Source of the DNA: Io17-Chloro-G2 sp965226825
GTDB taxonomy: Bacteria > Chloroflexota > Dehalococcoidia > Lucifugimonadales > UBA3495
Length of the DNA stretch: 64,000 bases
Direction of reading: 5' to 3'
NCBI GenBank assembly: GCA_965226825.1
Contig: CBDDED010000003.1
Span: forward strand, 620,001-684,000
Positions 18,416 through 27,016 of the stretch are shown here, one piece after another; within the stretch, counting starts at the first letter, position 1, and the number at the start of each line of letters is the position of its first letter. The position numbers and the translations under genes were made by a program. The notes below the pieces were generated by a model that had not been told where the DNA came from, searched no databases, and worked only from the letters and a program-made list of their open reading frames with translations.

Positions 18416-19003
18416 ATGCAAGCATTTGTTAACCTGACCGGCGTGGCGGCGCCGATTGACCGGGTGAACATCGACACCGACCAGATAATCCCGGCTGTCT
18501 ATCTGAAGCGCATCGAGCGGAGCGGTTACGGCCAGTTCCTGTTTTCCAGTTGGCGTTTCAACGAGGACGGCAGCCCCAACGATGACTTCATCCTGAACGA
18601 CCCCAACTACCAGAATCCAAAGATACTGGTGGCCGGGCGAAATTTCGGCTGCGGGTCCTCTCGGGAGCACGCGCCGTGGGCGTTGGACGACTTTGGGATT
18701 CGCTGTGTGATTGCGCCCAGTTTTGCCGATATTTTCTTCAGCAACTGCTTCCAGAACGGCTTGCTGCCGGTAGTGTTGCCGGAAGAGGACGTCCGGCGGA
18801 TTCTGGACCATCTGAAAGAAAATCCTGGAGCCCAGCTGACGGTGGACCTTGAGGCGCAGCGGGTCTGGACAGAAGACGAAGAGGTTGCGCTGAGCTTCGA
18901 CGTGGACCAGTTCCGCAAGTATTGCCTGCTGAATGGCCTGGACGAAATTGGGCTCACACTTCAGCATCAGGACAAGATCGCTGCATTCGAGGGGACGCGG
19001 TGA
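18416..19003 (+). CDS. leuD: 3-isopropylmalate dehydratase small subunit
   Basis: The 195-residue protein is the usual length for LeuD. It contains VNIDTDQIIPAVYLKRIER near residues 15-33 and the swivelling-domain motif GRNFGCGSSREHAPWAL. It completes the LeuC active site. AGGAG lies 7 bases before the ATG. It is the last plus-strand gene of the leu unit; the next gene runs convergently 25 bases away with no obvious terminator between. Confidence 0.96.
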   Translation: MQAFVNLTGVAAPIDRVNIDTDQIIPAVYLKRIERSGYGQFLFSSWRFNEDGSPNDDFILNDPNYQNPKILVAGRNFGCGSSREHAPWALDDFGIRCVIAPSFADIFFSNCFQNGLLPVVLPEEDVRRILDHLKENPGAQLTVDLEAQRVWTEDEEVALSFDVDQFRKYCLLNGLDEIGLTLQHQDKIAAFEGTR

Positions 19004-19028
19004 CCGCACCGGCTCGATGGGCAGGTTA

Positions 19029-20378
19029 CTAACCGGAGCCGTAAGCCTCGTTTAACCGCTCCCGGTAATCGGCGTCGTAACGCTGCATGCGGCCCAGCCT
19101 TACCTGCTCTTCAGGAGAGGGCCGGGAGATCGGCCTGGGGTTAGTTGGGGCATATCCGATGATTCCTTTTGCCTCCAACGCGTTCATGCCTTCCTCGGAA
19201 ATACCCAGCAAGTCTCCCAGCACCAATTTGTTGTGTTCACCTATGAGTGGGCCGGCTTTTCCCTGTACCGGGGGGGTTGTCTCAAATTTCCAGGGCCGGC
19301 TGGCGTAGGGTAGAGGCGGCATCCCGGTGCTGGGATCATGTGGGATTAGCTCGTAGAACCTGCGGTCCAAAAGATGGGGGTCGAACAGCAGGTCTGAGCT
19401 ATCCATCACGGCGCCGGCAGCGACTCCGGCATTTTGGAGGCGATTCATCAGGTCCTTGGAGTCCCACTCCCTGGTGACCGCCGGAAGCATGGCGTCCAGG
19501 TCCAGGCGGTGCTGCCACCTGGAGAGACTGTCCGCGAACCTACTATCCTGCAGCCAGTCCTCTTTCTCCAAGACCCGGCACAAGCTTTTCCACTGGTCAT
19601 CGGTGGACACGGCGATTACGACCCACCTTTCGTCGCCGGCGCAGGGGTAACAACCATGGGGCGCCATGGCCGAATCTTCATTGCCCACCCTGGGAGCTAC
19701 ACGTTGGTTGGCGGCATAATCCATCAGCGCCTCGGGGACTGTGGCGCTGGTAGCCTGGGTCTGGGAGACATCCACAAACTGGCCCTCGCCGGTGCGGAGT
19801 TGGTGCATCAGCGCTGCCATAATGGCGAAAACAGTGTGCTCCCCGGAAGTGTAGTCGGTGTACGGTATCTCCGACATCACCGGCGGCCCGTCCCGATAGC
19901 CCGTCATGAATGACAATCCTGAGGCACCCTCGGTGGCCGGGCCGGTGGCTCCAAAGTTAGCCCAAGGCCCAGTGAACCCGTAGCCGGTCGAGGACACGAT
20001 GATGATGTCCGGTTTAATCTCCCGCAGGCTGTGATGTTCCAGGCCGAAATTCTTGACTACCCTAGGCGTGAAGTTTTCCACGAAAATATCGGCAACAGAA
20101 ATGAGGTCTCGCAGGATAGCCAGTCCCTCGGGTTGGGACAGGTCCAGTGTGATGCCGAGCTTGTTACGGTTGTGCTCGTAGAAATTTCCTCCCCGGTTCC
20201 AGAATTCGCCGTCAACCGAGTTTTCGAATAGGGCGTCCGTGCGGTAGCTCTCCAACCGCTGGCACGACTCCAAGCGGATTACCTGGGCCCCCATGTCTGC
20301 CAGCATCTTGGTTGCCCAAGGCACGGCGATCAACTGCCCCATTTCAATGACGCGAACGCCGGCAAGAGGAGCGGTCAT
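19029..20378 (-). CDS. CaiB/BaiF family CoA-transferase (class III), downstream paralogue
   Basis: This 449-residue protein has the class III CoA-transferase N-terminus MTAPLAGVRVIEMGQLIAVP and the KMLADMGAQVIRLES strand. These are followed by ITLDLSQPEGLAILRDLI and DIFVENFTPRVVKNFGL. Enzymes of this family move CoA between small acids (formyl-CoA:oxalate, carnitine and aromatic acids) through an aspartyl-CoA intermediate. It starts 2 bases after the stop of the upstream CaiB paralogue, so the two are translationally close and may form a heteromer or act in series. The substrate is not predictable. Confidence 0.9.
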   Translation of the reverse strand: MTAPLAGVRVIEMGQLIAVPWATKMLADMGAQVIRLESCQRLESYRTDALFENSVDGEFWNRGGNFYEHNRNKLGITLDLSQPEGLAILRDLISVADIFVENFTPRVVKNFGLEHHSLREIKPDIIIVSSTGYGFTGPWANFGATGPATEGASGLSFMTGYRDGPPVMSEIPYTDYTSGEHTVFAIMAALMHQLRTGEGQFVDVSQTQATSATVPEALMDYAANQRVAPRVGNEDSAMAPHGCYPCAGDERWVVIAVSTDDQWKSLCRVLEKEDWLQDSRFADSLSRWQHRLDLDAMLPAVTREWDSKDLMNRLQNAGVAAGAVMDSSDLLFDPHLLDRRFYELIPHDPSTGMPPLPYASRPWKFETTPPVQGKAGPLIGEHNKLVLGDLLGISEEGMNALEAKGIIGYAPTNPRPISRPSPEEQVRLGRMQRYDADYRERLNEAYGSG

Positions 20379-20380
20379 AT

Positions 20381-21589
20381 CTAGATCACCTCCATGGCGC
20401 GGAGTTGCCCAAGCTCCAAGTCAGAGTAACCAAACTTCTCCCCCCAGACCTCGCGGTTGTGTTCTCCCAAGGTGGGGGCAGGTTTTTTGATTTCCCAAGG
20501 AGTCCCGTCCAGATTGAAAGGGGCTCCCGGGTAGGTCAGCGTCCCGGTTGCCGGATGGTCCACGTCCACGAAAAAGCCCCTGGCTTTGAACTGCTCGTCG
20601 CTCATCACCTCTTCCGGGGATTGTACGATCCCGTAGATGAAGCGCAGTTTGTGGGCGCCGAAGAACATGTCATACTTCTTCTTGTTCAGAAAAGTCCGGT
20701 CCATAATCTCGCCCAGTTCCTCGGCGTTGGCCAGTTGGGCCGATGCTGTCCTGAACTTGTCGTCGTCCAACTCCGGCGCTTCCAGAAATTCGACGACCGC
20801 GTTCCAGTTCATCCGGGCGGTTATGCCCGGATTGGGCAGAATATAACCGTCGGACGTGGCCCGCATCCGAGTAAGGTCGCCGCTGTGGTTGGGCTGGCGC
20901 CGGCGCACCCCACCAGTGTAGGTGTAGTTGTCGATCACGTCCCGCAGACCCGAGGCCATGCATTCCTGTATCGATACGTCCACGTGCTGGCCCTCCCCGG
21001 TCATTCGCTGGTGATACATGGCCATCAGGGCAGCCGAGGCCGAGTCGGTGCCCGCTTTGAACTGCGCTTGGTGCAGCGCATGCTTCAATGGGGTGCCCTG
21101 GTTGGTGCCGAAGATGTACATCAGGCCGCCCATGGCGTACTCGACGATGTCGGTGGCCCGGTAATCCCTGTAGGGCCCGGTCTGGCCGAAGTTGGAAATG
21201 GAAACCAACACCAGTGATGGATTCAACTCTTTGAGGGTTTCAAAGCCCAATCCCAGTCCGGGCATGACCCGAGGCGAAAAGTTTTCCACCACCATGTCCG
21301 ACTCTTGGGCCAACTTTTTCACCATGTCGATACCCTGACGCGATTTTAGGTTCAGGGTGACGCCGCGTTTGTTGGTATTGAGGTACAGAAAGAGCAGGCT
21401 CTTTTCGATGTCGGTTTCATCGTGGTAGAAAGGCGGCATCCGGCGCGACGGGTCGCCTTCAGGACGTTCCACCTTCAGGACGTCGGCGCCAAAGTCGGCC
21501 AACAATTTGGTGCAATATGGACCGGCGATATGGTGGGTAAGGTCGAGGACCTTGATCCCTTCCAATGCTCCTTCGGGCAACTGGGTCAC
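20381..21589 (-). CDS. CaiB/BaiF family CoA-transferase (class III), upstream paralogue
   Basis: This 402-residue protein is a class III CoA-transferase. It has GIKVLDLTHHIAGPYCTKLL and FGADVLKVERPEGDPSR near the N-terminus, then KRGVTLNLKSRQGIDMVKKL and a GEGQHVDVSIQECM segment. It shares the fold with the next gene but differs enough in length and sequence to suggest distinct substrates. The pair, the small barrel protein and a TPP-dependent enzyme lie in one orientation. The TPP gene, however, is cut off from the rest by a terminator. Confidence 0.9.
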   Translation of the reverse strand: MTQLPEGALEGIKVLDLTHHIAGPYCTKLLADFGADVLKVERPEGDPSRRMPPFYHDETDIEKSLLFLYLNTNKRGVTLNLKSRQGIDMVKKLAQESDMVVENFSPRVMPGLGLGFETLKELNPSLVLVSISNFGQTGPYRDYRATDIVEYAMGGLMYIFGTNQGTPLKHALHQAQFKAGTDSASAALMAMYHQRMTGEGQHVDVSIQECMASGLRDVIDNYTYTGGVRRRQPNHSGDLTRMRATSDGYILPNPGITARMNWNAVVEFLEAPELDDDKFRTASAQLANAEELGEIMDRTFLNKKKYDMFFGAHKLRFIYGIVQSPEEVMSDEQFKARGFFVDVDHPATGTLTYPGAPFNLDGTPWEIKKPAPTLGEHNREVWGEKFGYSDLELGQLRAMEVI

Positions 21590-21700
21590 CTCCGGGCCGC
21601 ACCATTGGCCCCGGGGGCTTCAAATGGGCGCGGCAAGCTGAACGGCATTATAGCGCAGGCCAGAGGCCGGGTGTAGGCGCAACACAGTCAGGCGGATGGT

Positions 21701-22063
21701 TTACGAACCCGGATAGGTGAGTTTCAACAGAGTGTGTCGGCGGTTGCCTGTATGGGGACGCACCTGTTGCGGCCAGCGGCCTTGTTCGACGGCGTCCGCC
21801 CAGGCAGTGCTGGTCAACACGTCGGGGCTTTCCAATTCATACAGAGCATGATGAACGGGCTCGCCTTCGATCTTGATGGTTTGGGTTTCTCCACCCATTG
21901 ACATGGTCAACGGCTGCAGCTCGAAGCGGGAGACCGACACCACTCCCGGCACCTGGGACAAGAGGGGGCAGTGCTCCGTGTTGTAGACCTCGTTGAACAG
22001 GGACTGGTGCTGCGCGTCCACGTCCATGCTGGCGATGAACAGGTACCGGGACTGGATTGGCAT
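21701..22063 (-). CDS. Small dimeric alpha/beta-barrel protein (EthD/DUF4286-like)
   Basis: The 120-residue protein begins YLFIASMDVDAQHQSLFNEV, then NTEHCPLLSQVPGVVSVSRF. The pattern of a strand, a helix with a conserved HxP or HCP, and PGVxSxxRF is typical of EthD-like or DUF4286 dimeric ferredoxin-like barrels. Such proteins often accompany degradation enzymes, but their chemistry is rarely known. GGAG precedes the ATG. It starts 33 bases after the terminator of the upstream TPP-enzyme gene and so probably has its own promoter. Confidence 0.65.
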   Translation of the reverse strand: MPIQSRYLFIASMDVDAQHQSLFNEVYNTEHCPLLSQVPGVVSVSRFELQPLTMSMGGETQTIKIEGEPVHHALYELESPDVLTSTAWADAVEQGRWPQQVRPHTGNRRHTLLKLTYPGS

Positions 22064-22096
22064 AGCTTTACTCCATTCTTGAGATGCTTACGGCCT

Positions 22097-22135
22097 AAAA
22101 AATCACGGGCCCTCCCAGCGGGAAAGCCCGTGATT
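22097..22135 (-). terminator. Rho-independent terminator after the TPP-enzyme gene
   Basis: A perfect 10-bp inverted repeat, AATCACGGGC (22101-22110) with GCCCGTGATT (22126-22135), is followed on the minus strand by a T run. It lies about 30 bases past the stop of the minus-strand TPP enzyme and isolates it from the downstream CaiB group. Confidence 0.85.
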
Positions 22136-22167
22136 CACTTGGCGGCGGCGTAATTTCGTAGTTGTTC

Positions 22168-23814
22168 CTAGAACGCCCTGCGGAAGGAGGTTTCGGTTTC
22201 TGCCTGGGTTATGAACTCCAGCAACACCGCTTTGCCCTCCTCCTCGGTGACCTTACGGGCCCGTTGGAAAGCCGGAATAATCTGCGCGGGGTCTTCGATG
22301 CGTTCGGCGTATCCCCCCATCGCCGTGCCCATGTCGGCGTAGTTGCCACCCAGGTCACGGGTGTTGTACAGGGAGTGAGAGGCCATCATGGCGTTGGTCT
22401 CCACCGCCATTGTTGAGTTGTTCAAAACGACGGTGATAATGGGGATTCTCGACCGCACAGCAGTCTCAAAATCCAGACCCACCATCCCGAATGCGGCATC
22501 TCCCATGAAGTTGACGCAAACCTTTTCCGGCTTGGCGAGCTTGGCGCCTATGATCAGCCCGAGGCCGGTGCCCAAACCATGTGACTTGCCCCAACCCAGG
22601 TAGCTCCGGGGGCCGTTGGACTGGTAAAACGGCATGATCTGGTCCCGGGGACTCCCCGAGTCGTGGGTTATGATGGCGTCCTCCGGGCGGACAGCCTGCA
22701 TGAAGTCCCGGATCACCCTATAGGGGTTGATGGGACTGGAGTTGTCGGTGAGTTTGGCAGACCAATTCCCCAGCCAGGCGTCCCTCTCGGATTTTATTTC
22801 CCTGGCTATTCCCTGGTCGTCCCTCCCGTTCTTCCCAACGATGTCGCGGCAGGCGTCGATCATCTGTTGCAGAATCAATTTGGCGTCACCCACCAGCGGC
22901 CGGTCTATGTTGTAATCCTTGTTGATGTCCCTGGGGTCGTTGGTGCCCTGAATCAGTATTTTGCCGGGGGGGATGTTCATGCACATGCCGTGCTTGGTGA
23001 AGCTTGTGCCGATGCCGAACATAACGTCTGCCCGGCGGACGAAATGGTGAACGGGACCCGACATAACACCGGAGCCGCTACCCAACGATAGGGGATGGGT
23101 TTCAGAGAAGGCGCTTTTGCCGAGCAGTGTGCTCATCACAGGGACCTGAAGCAACTCCGCCAACTCGGTGAGCTCGTCGGTGGCCTCGGCGTAGAGCACC
23201 CCCTGTCCGGCCAGCACCACGGGGTACCTGGCATGGCAAAGAGTCGACGCGGCGGCCTCTATGTCCCGAGGATTGGCTTGGCTCAGCACCGGCCTGCTGG
23301 GTTGGTAGAAGAAGGATTCCTCGCTGACATCCTCCAGCGCGATGTCGGCCGGCGTCTCGATCAAAACCGGACCGCCCCGGCCCTGGTTCAATGCGGCAAA
23401 GGCGCGGCGGGCCACTTCCGAGACCCTGTCCGGGGTGTTGACCTGCTCGATGTATTTAGAAACGCTGGCGTAGCTAACCATGGAGCTGAAGTGGGGGAGG
23501 ATTCCCTGCCGTTCCCTCGGATGTCCCAGCGGCAATACCAACAAAGGAGTTGAGTCGGAGTACGCGGTGGCGATGCCGGAGTAGGCGTTCTCGGCCCCCG
23601 GGCCGTACTGCATGGCAAAGACCCCCATGCGCTTGCCGTTGGTGGTTCGACTGAACCCGTCGGCGATGCCTACTCCGACCCGCTCTTGGCGGCAGATTAT
23701 GGGGCGGATGCCGGCCTGGGCCGCCGACTCGATCACGGGGGTGGTTGGGAAGCAACTCAAGAACTCCACCCCTTCACGTACAAGTATTTCGGCAATTGCG
23801 TCAACCGTATTCAA
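22168..23814 (-). CDS. Thiamine-pyrophosphate-dependent enzyme, acetolactate synthase/decarboxylase superfamily
   Basis: The 548-residue protein has the three-domain layout of the POX/ALS superfamily. The N-terminal pyrimidine-binding domain has the catalytic Glu in CRQERVGVGIADGFSR. The central domain includes RRADVMFGIGTSFTKHG. The C-terminal PP-binding domain has FMGDAAFGMVGLDFETAV, the G-D-x variant of the GDG motif, followed by VVLNNS. The exact reaction is not determined: relatives include acetolactate synthase, oxalyl-CoA decarboxylase, benzoylformate decarboxylase and sulfoacetaldehyde acetyltransferase. The start is TTG 23814, with AGGAG upstream. CaiB-type CoA-transferases lie downstream in the same orientation, as they do in oxalate operons, but a terminator intervenes. 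Confidence 0.87.
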   Translation of the reverse strand: MNTVDAIAEILVREGVEFLSCFPTTPVIESAAQAGIRPIICRQERVGVGIADGFSRTTNGKRMGVFAMQYGPGAENAYSGIATAYSDSTPLLVLPLGHPRERQGILPHFSSMVSYASVSKYIEQVNTPDRVSEVARRAFAALNQGRGGPVLIETPADIALEDVSEESFFYQPSRPVLSQANPRDIEAAASTLCHARYPVVLAGQGVLYAEATDELTELAELLQVPVMSTLLGKSAFSETHPLSLGSGSGVMSGPVHHFVRRADVMFGIGTSFTKHGMCMNIPPGKILIQGTNDPRDINKDYNIDRPLVGDAKLILQQMIDACRDIVGKNGRDDQGIAREIKSERDAWLGNWSAKLTDNSSPINPYRVIRDFMQAVRPEDAIITHDSGSPRDQIMPFYQSNGPRSYLGWGKSHGLGTGLGLIIGAKLAKPEKVCVNFMGDAAFGMVGLDFETAVRSRIPIITVVLNNSTMAVETNAMMASHSLYNTRDLGGNYADMGTAMGGYAERIEDPAQIIPAFQRARKVTEEEGKAVLLEFITQAETETSFRRAF

Positions 23815-23933
23815 TTGGTCATCTCCTGTTGGAATTCCCCGGGGATTTCAATAACCTGGGTCAAATGCCGGGGTCAAGGCAGCCTGAGTATACCACCTGA
23901 CATAAGCCACGGCGTCTCACCGGTGGGTTGAGT

Positions 23934-24206
23934 AGGGTCTTTCGATTATCATCGAATCCCCCGTGGCTCTTGCTGCAACGGGAATCTGGAGCCCATTTTG
24001 ACTCCTACTCCCGTCATTATCGCCGCAGCGGGAATCCAGAGACTTTTTCCCCATCCAACCTGGTGCGTGCCTGCAGGGATGTTCCAGGTGGGACGTCGAC
24101 CTGTCCATCCGGTGCGTCTTAGTTGGCACAACAGTCTTGGCACATAGTCAGGGCTCTGGATTCCCGCTGCGGCGAGAATGACGGGGGACACTCGAAAGGC
24201 CCTGGG
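23934..24206. mobile_element. MITE-like element, copy a (inverted relative to copy c)
   Basis: About 273 bp that start AGGGTCTTTCGATT and end with an imperfect inverted match TCGAAAGGCCCTGG. It contains three hairpin repeats: about 23965-24000 (degenerate), 24011-24043, and an inverted copy at about 24150-24187. Read on the minus strand it aligns along its length with copy c at 55870-56144. No protein is encoded. The element fills most of the gap between the TPP-enzyme gene and the SEC-C gene. Confidence 0.7.
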
Positions 24207-24230
24207 CGTAGAGCCGGAACGGCAAGGGTG

Positions 24231-24392
24231 CTATTGGCCGTGGCAACGCTTGTACTTCTTGCCGCTGCCGCAAGGGCACCCTTCGTTGCGGCCGATCTTG
24301 TGGTCCGAACCCTGGACTATGTGCCGCTTCTCGTCGCATTGGGTGCAGGTGCATGCTTTGGGGTGCTGCGCGTACCAGTTGGGTCTAACCAT
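24231..24392 (-). CDS. SEC-C motif mini-protein, 53 aa
   Basis: A short minus-strand frame, ATG 24392 to TAG 24231, encodes 53 residues. It begins MVRPNWYAQHP, has an N-terminal cysteine cluster (KACTCTQCDEKRH), and ends in a canonical SEC-C zinc motif (EGCPCGSGKKYKRCHGQ). SEC-C motifs bind zinc and occur at the C-terminus of SecA and in many small or fused proteins. Here almost the whole protein is two zinc-binding units, so it may act as an adaptor or chaperone-interacting peptide; that is inference. It starts 11 bases after the stop of the PanE-like gene on the same strand. Confidence 0.85.
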   Translation of the reverse strand: MVRPNWYAQHPKACTCTQCDEKRHIVQGSDHKIGRNEGCPCGSGKKYKRCHGQ

Positions 24393-24403
24393 GGTTCACC
24401 TGT

Positions 24404-25366
24404 TTAGCCGCCCCGGTTGGTGTTGTGGGTTGTCAAGGTTCCGAGTCCCTCTTCAATCCGCAGCGCCCAGGGCTTCAAAATTCCGTAGATTGCGTCGTTC
24501 AAAGGAGTGGGAACTCCGGCCTGCTTTCCCAAGCGCACCGCGGCGCCGTTGAGACCCTCCAGTTCCACCGGGTTCCCTTCCTGAAAGTCCTTGGCCAGGG
24601 ACGCGCGGCCGGTCTCGGGGAAGTTGTCCAAGGCCGTCATAGCCCACTCCAGGGAGTCTTCCATAACCGGGGCTCCCAGCGCGCGGCCCACTGCCAGACA
24701 CTCCGAGATGGCTCCCTTGATCAACTCCTTGGTTTCGGGCACGGACCGCATTTCACCGTAGTCTGTGTTGGTCGCGGCGTTTACTCCGGCAGAGCTGACA
24801 ATGTAGGCGAACTTCTTCCAAAGCATCCCCGGCATGTTTTCGGCAAGCTCCACACGCCAACCGGCTTTCTCAAACTCCAGGAGAAGACTCTTCCCACGGG
24901 CGGTCAGCCCCTGGCCCAGTTCGCCAAAGACGGCCCTGCCTGGGCCGCCCTGAGTGACCACGCCGGGCGCTTTAATGCGGCCTTCCATGTAGACGGAACC
25001 GATCATCACGGGTTCCTGCCCAAGGGTCCGGGTCAACTGCTCTCCATTGTCGATGCCGTTCTGCAGCGTCAACACCACTGTGCCCGGTCCCATCAACGGC
25101 ATCACGGCCGGGATAGCCTGCTGATTCTGGTGCATCTTAACCGTGAAGAGCACGAGGTCTTGCCCGCCGGGGGTGGAGGTGTCGCCGGTGGCAGCCCCAG
25201 AGGCGGTGAAATCGCCGTCAAGCTGGGACTCCACTCTCAAGCCCCGCTCCTGGATCGCCTTCAGATGGGGGCCACGGGCAATGAAGGTCACTTCATGACC
25301 GCCTCGGGCCAGCAGTCCCCCAAAGTAACCCCCGACTCCCCCGGTCCCCATTACGGCAACTTTCAT
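24404..25366 (-). CDS. panE: 2-dehydropantoate 2-reductase family protein
   Basis: The protein (320 residues from ATG 25366) begins MKVAVMGTGGVGGYFGGLLA, the Rossmann motif of ketopantoate reductases. It has the catalytic Lys region GMLWKKFAYIVSSAGVNA and the C-terminal helical domain with FQEGNPVELEGLNGA. PanE reduces ketopantoate to pantoate with NADPH in CoA synthesis. Many catabolic paralogues share this signature, so the exact substrate is not certain. A TTG 15 bases upstream is an alternative start. Confidence 0.85.
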   Translation of the reverse strand: MKVAVMGTGGVGGYFGGLLARGGHEVTFIARGPHLKAIQERGLRVESQLDGDFTASGAATGDTSTPGGQDLVLFTVKMHQNQQAIPAVMPLMGPGTVVLTLQNGIDNGEQLTRTLGQEPVMIGSVYMEGRIKAPGVVTQGGPGRAVFGELGQGLTARGKSLLLEFEKAGWRVELAENMPGMLWKKFAYIVSSAGVNAATNTDYGEMRSVPETKELIKGAISECLAVGRALGAPVMEDSLEWAMTALDNFPETGRASLAKDFQEGNPVELEGLNGAAVRLGKQAGVPTPLNDAIYGILKPWALRIEEGLGTLTTHNTNRGG

Positions 25367-25429
25367 AGTCGTGGACCCCAATATCTAGCTGATGGCTGCA
25401 TAATCGCGTTTCCTCAAACTTCCTGGGAT

Positions 25430-27007
25430 CTATTGGACCACTGGATAACCGAATTGCTCCCGGAGATCCCGTTTCAACACCTTGCCCATTACGTTACGCG
25501 GCAGTTCTTCGACAAAGACCACCGACCGGGGCCGCTTGAAACTGGCAAGGCGTTCCTGGCAGTAGGATGAAAGATCATCTTCGTTTACTTCGTTACCGGT
25601 TTCACCGGACCGGCGCACCACAACCGCCCGCACCTCTTCACCCCATTCGACGTCGGGAACCCCGATGATCGCGGCGTCTTCGACGCCAAGATGGGACATT
25701 AGGACCTGTTCCACTTCCTCTGGCGAGATCATTTCCCCGCCCCGTTTGATGAAGTCCTTGGCCCGGCCTGCAAGGTAAATGTAAGAATCTTCGTCCTGGT
25801 ACGCCAGGTCTCCGGTGTAGACCCAACCAGAGCGCATGGCCTCGCTAGTAGCGGCTTCCTGCTGCCAGTAACCCTTCATCATGCGGGCGCCCCTGGCGAC
25901 GATTTCCCCAACTTCTCCCAGGGAGACCGGCTGCCCGTCCTCGTCCACTATTTGGACCTCCACGTCATCCAAGGGTACGCCAATGGAGGAAAGCCGCCGC
26001 AGCTTTTTCTCGATTTCTTCGGGACTACCGGTTAACACGTGGTCGTCGGGAGGCAACAAAGTAATCGTGGAGGCAGTCTCGGTCTGGCCGAAAGCGTTGA
26101 TAAATCTGGCTCCGGGGAACCGGTCAATAGCCTGCCGGATTACTTCCATGGGCATGGGAGCGGCCCCGTAGGTAATCACGTCCAGCGCCGACAGATCGAA
26201 ATCGTCAAACTGGGGATGGTCCATCAACCGCTTCAACATGGTTGGGACCAGCATTGCCCGGTTTACACTGTAGGTCTGTGCCAGAGTCAGCCATTCCTTG
26301 GGGTCGAATTGCCGCATTACCACCAGGGTACGCCCCCCGTACACGGCCGCCAACGCCCCTTGAAGCCCCGCAATGTGGTACAGCGGGACCGTCAGAAGGT
26401 TGGTTTCTTCCTGCTCCGGGTCGGCCGGGTCGACCGTGGACAGTAGAAACGATGCAAAGCTGTCGTGGCTGAGCATCACTCCCTTGGGCACGCCGGTGGT
26501 GCCGGCGGTAAACATAATCACTGTGGTGTCGTCGTCTTCCGCTTCCGGGAAGTGGATCTCATCCGGGTCGGCGTCCGCAACCAGTTCGTCGTAGGACAGT
26601 GTGCCTTGAGGACCCTGTCCGTCAAGCACCACCAGCCGGTCGGGCGGCAGCACCGATTCTCCGGTGGTAGGAGCCAGCGGCAGGTACCGCTCCCCGAGGA
26701 AAAGCAAAGACGGCCGGGCGATTTGGACCATCTGCTCCAACTCCTCGGTCTTGGCCCGGAAGTTGATTGGAACGTATATGGCGTCTAACTGGGCCGCGGC
26801 GAAGTAAAGCTCGATGCCCAGCAGCCCGTTTACCTGCATGATGGCTACCCGGTCGCCTGCTCCAACCCCCCGTTCGGCCATTGCGTTGGCCAGCCGATTG
26901 ACCCTCGCCTGTAAATCTTCAAAAGTCACGGCCTCGCCGTCGAAGATTACGGCTGGTCGGTCTGGGACAATGGCCGCAGCGATTGTCAGGAAATCCGAGG
27001 TGCGCAT
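25430..27007 (-). CDS. Acyl-CoA synthetase / AMP-dependent ligase
   Basis: The 525-residue protein is an ANL-superfamily enzyme that activates a carboxylic acid via an acyl-AMP. It has the P-loop-like IMFTAGTTGVPKGVML (Ala in place of the usual Ser), NAFGQTETAST, YTGDLAYQDEDSYIY, the hinge GRAKDFIKRGGEMISPEEVE and the catalytic Lys in LPRNVMGKVLKRDL. Chain-length preference cannot be read. It lies 9 bases downstream of an enoyl-CoA hydratase-like gene on the same strand, suggesting a small acyl-CoA operon. Confidence 0.92.
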   Translation of the reverse strand: MRTSDFLTIAAAIVPDRPAVIFDGEAVTFEDLQARVNRLANAMAERGVGAGDRVAIMQVNGLLGIELYFAAAQLDAIYVPINFRAKTEELEQMVQIARPSLLFLGERYLPLAPTTGESVLPPDRLVVLDGQGPQGTLSYDELVADADPDEIHFPEAEDDDTTVIMFTAGTTGVPKGVMLSHDSFASFLLSTVDPADPEQEETNLLTVPLYHIAGLQGALAAVYGGRTLVVMRQFDPKEWLTLAQTYSVNRAMLVPTMLKRLMDHPQFDDFDLSALDVITYGAAPMPMEVIRQAIDRFPGARFINAFGQTETASTITLLPPDDHVLTGSPEEIEKKLRRLSSIGVPLDDVEVQIVDEDGQPVSLGEVGEIVARGARMMKGYWQQEAATSEAMRSGWVYTGDLAYQDEDSYIYLAGRAKDFIKRGGEMISPEEVEQVLMSHLGVEDAAIIGVPDVEWGEEVRAVVVRRSGETGNEVNEDDLSSYCQERLASFKRPRSVVFVEELPRNVMGKVLKRDLREQFGYPVVQ

Positions 27008-27016
27008 TGTTCTCTC

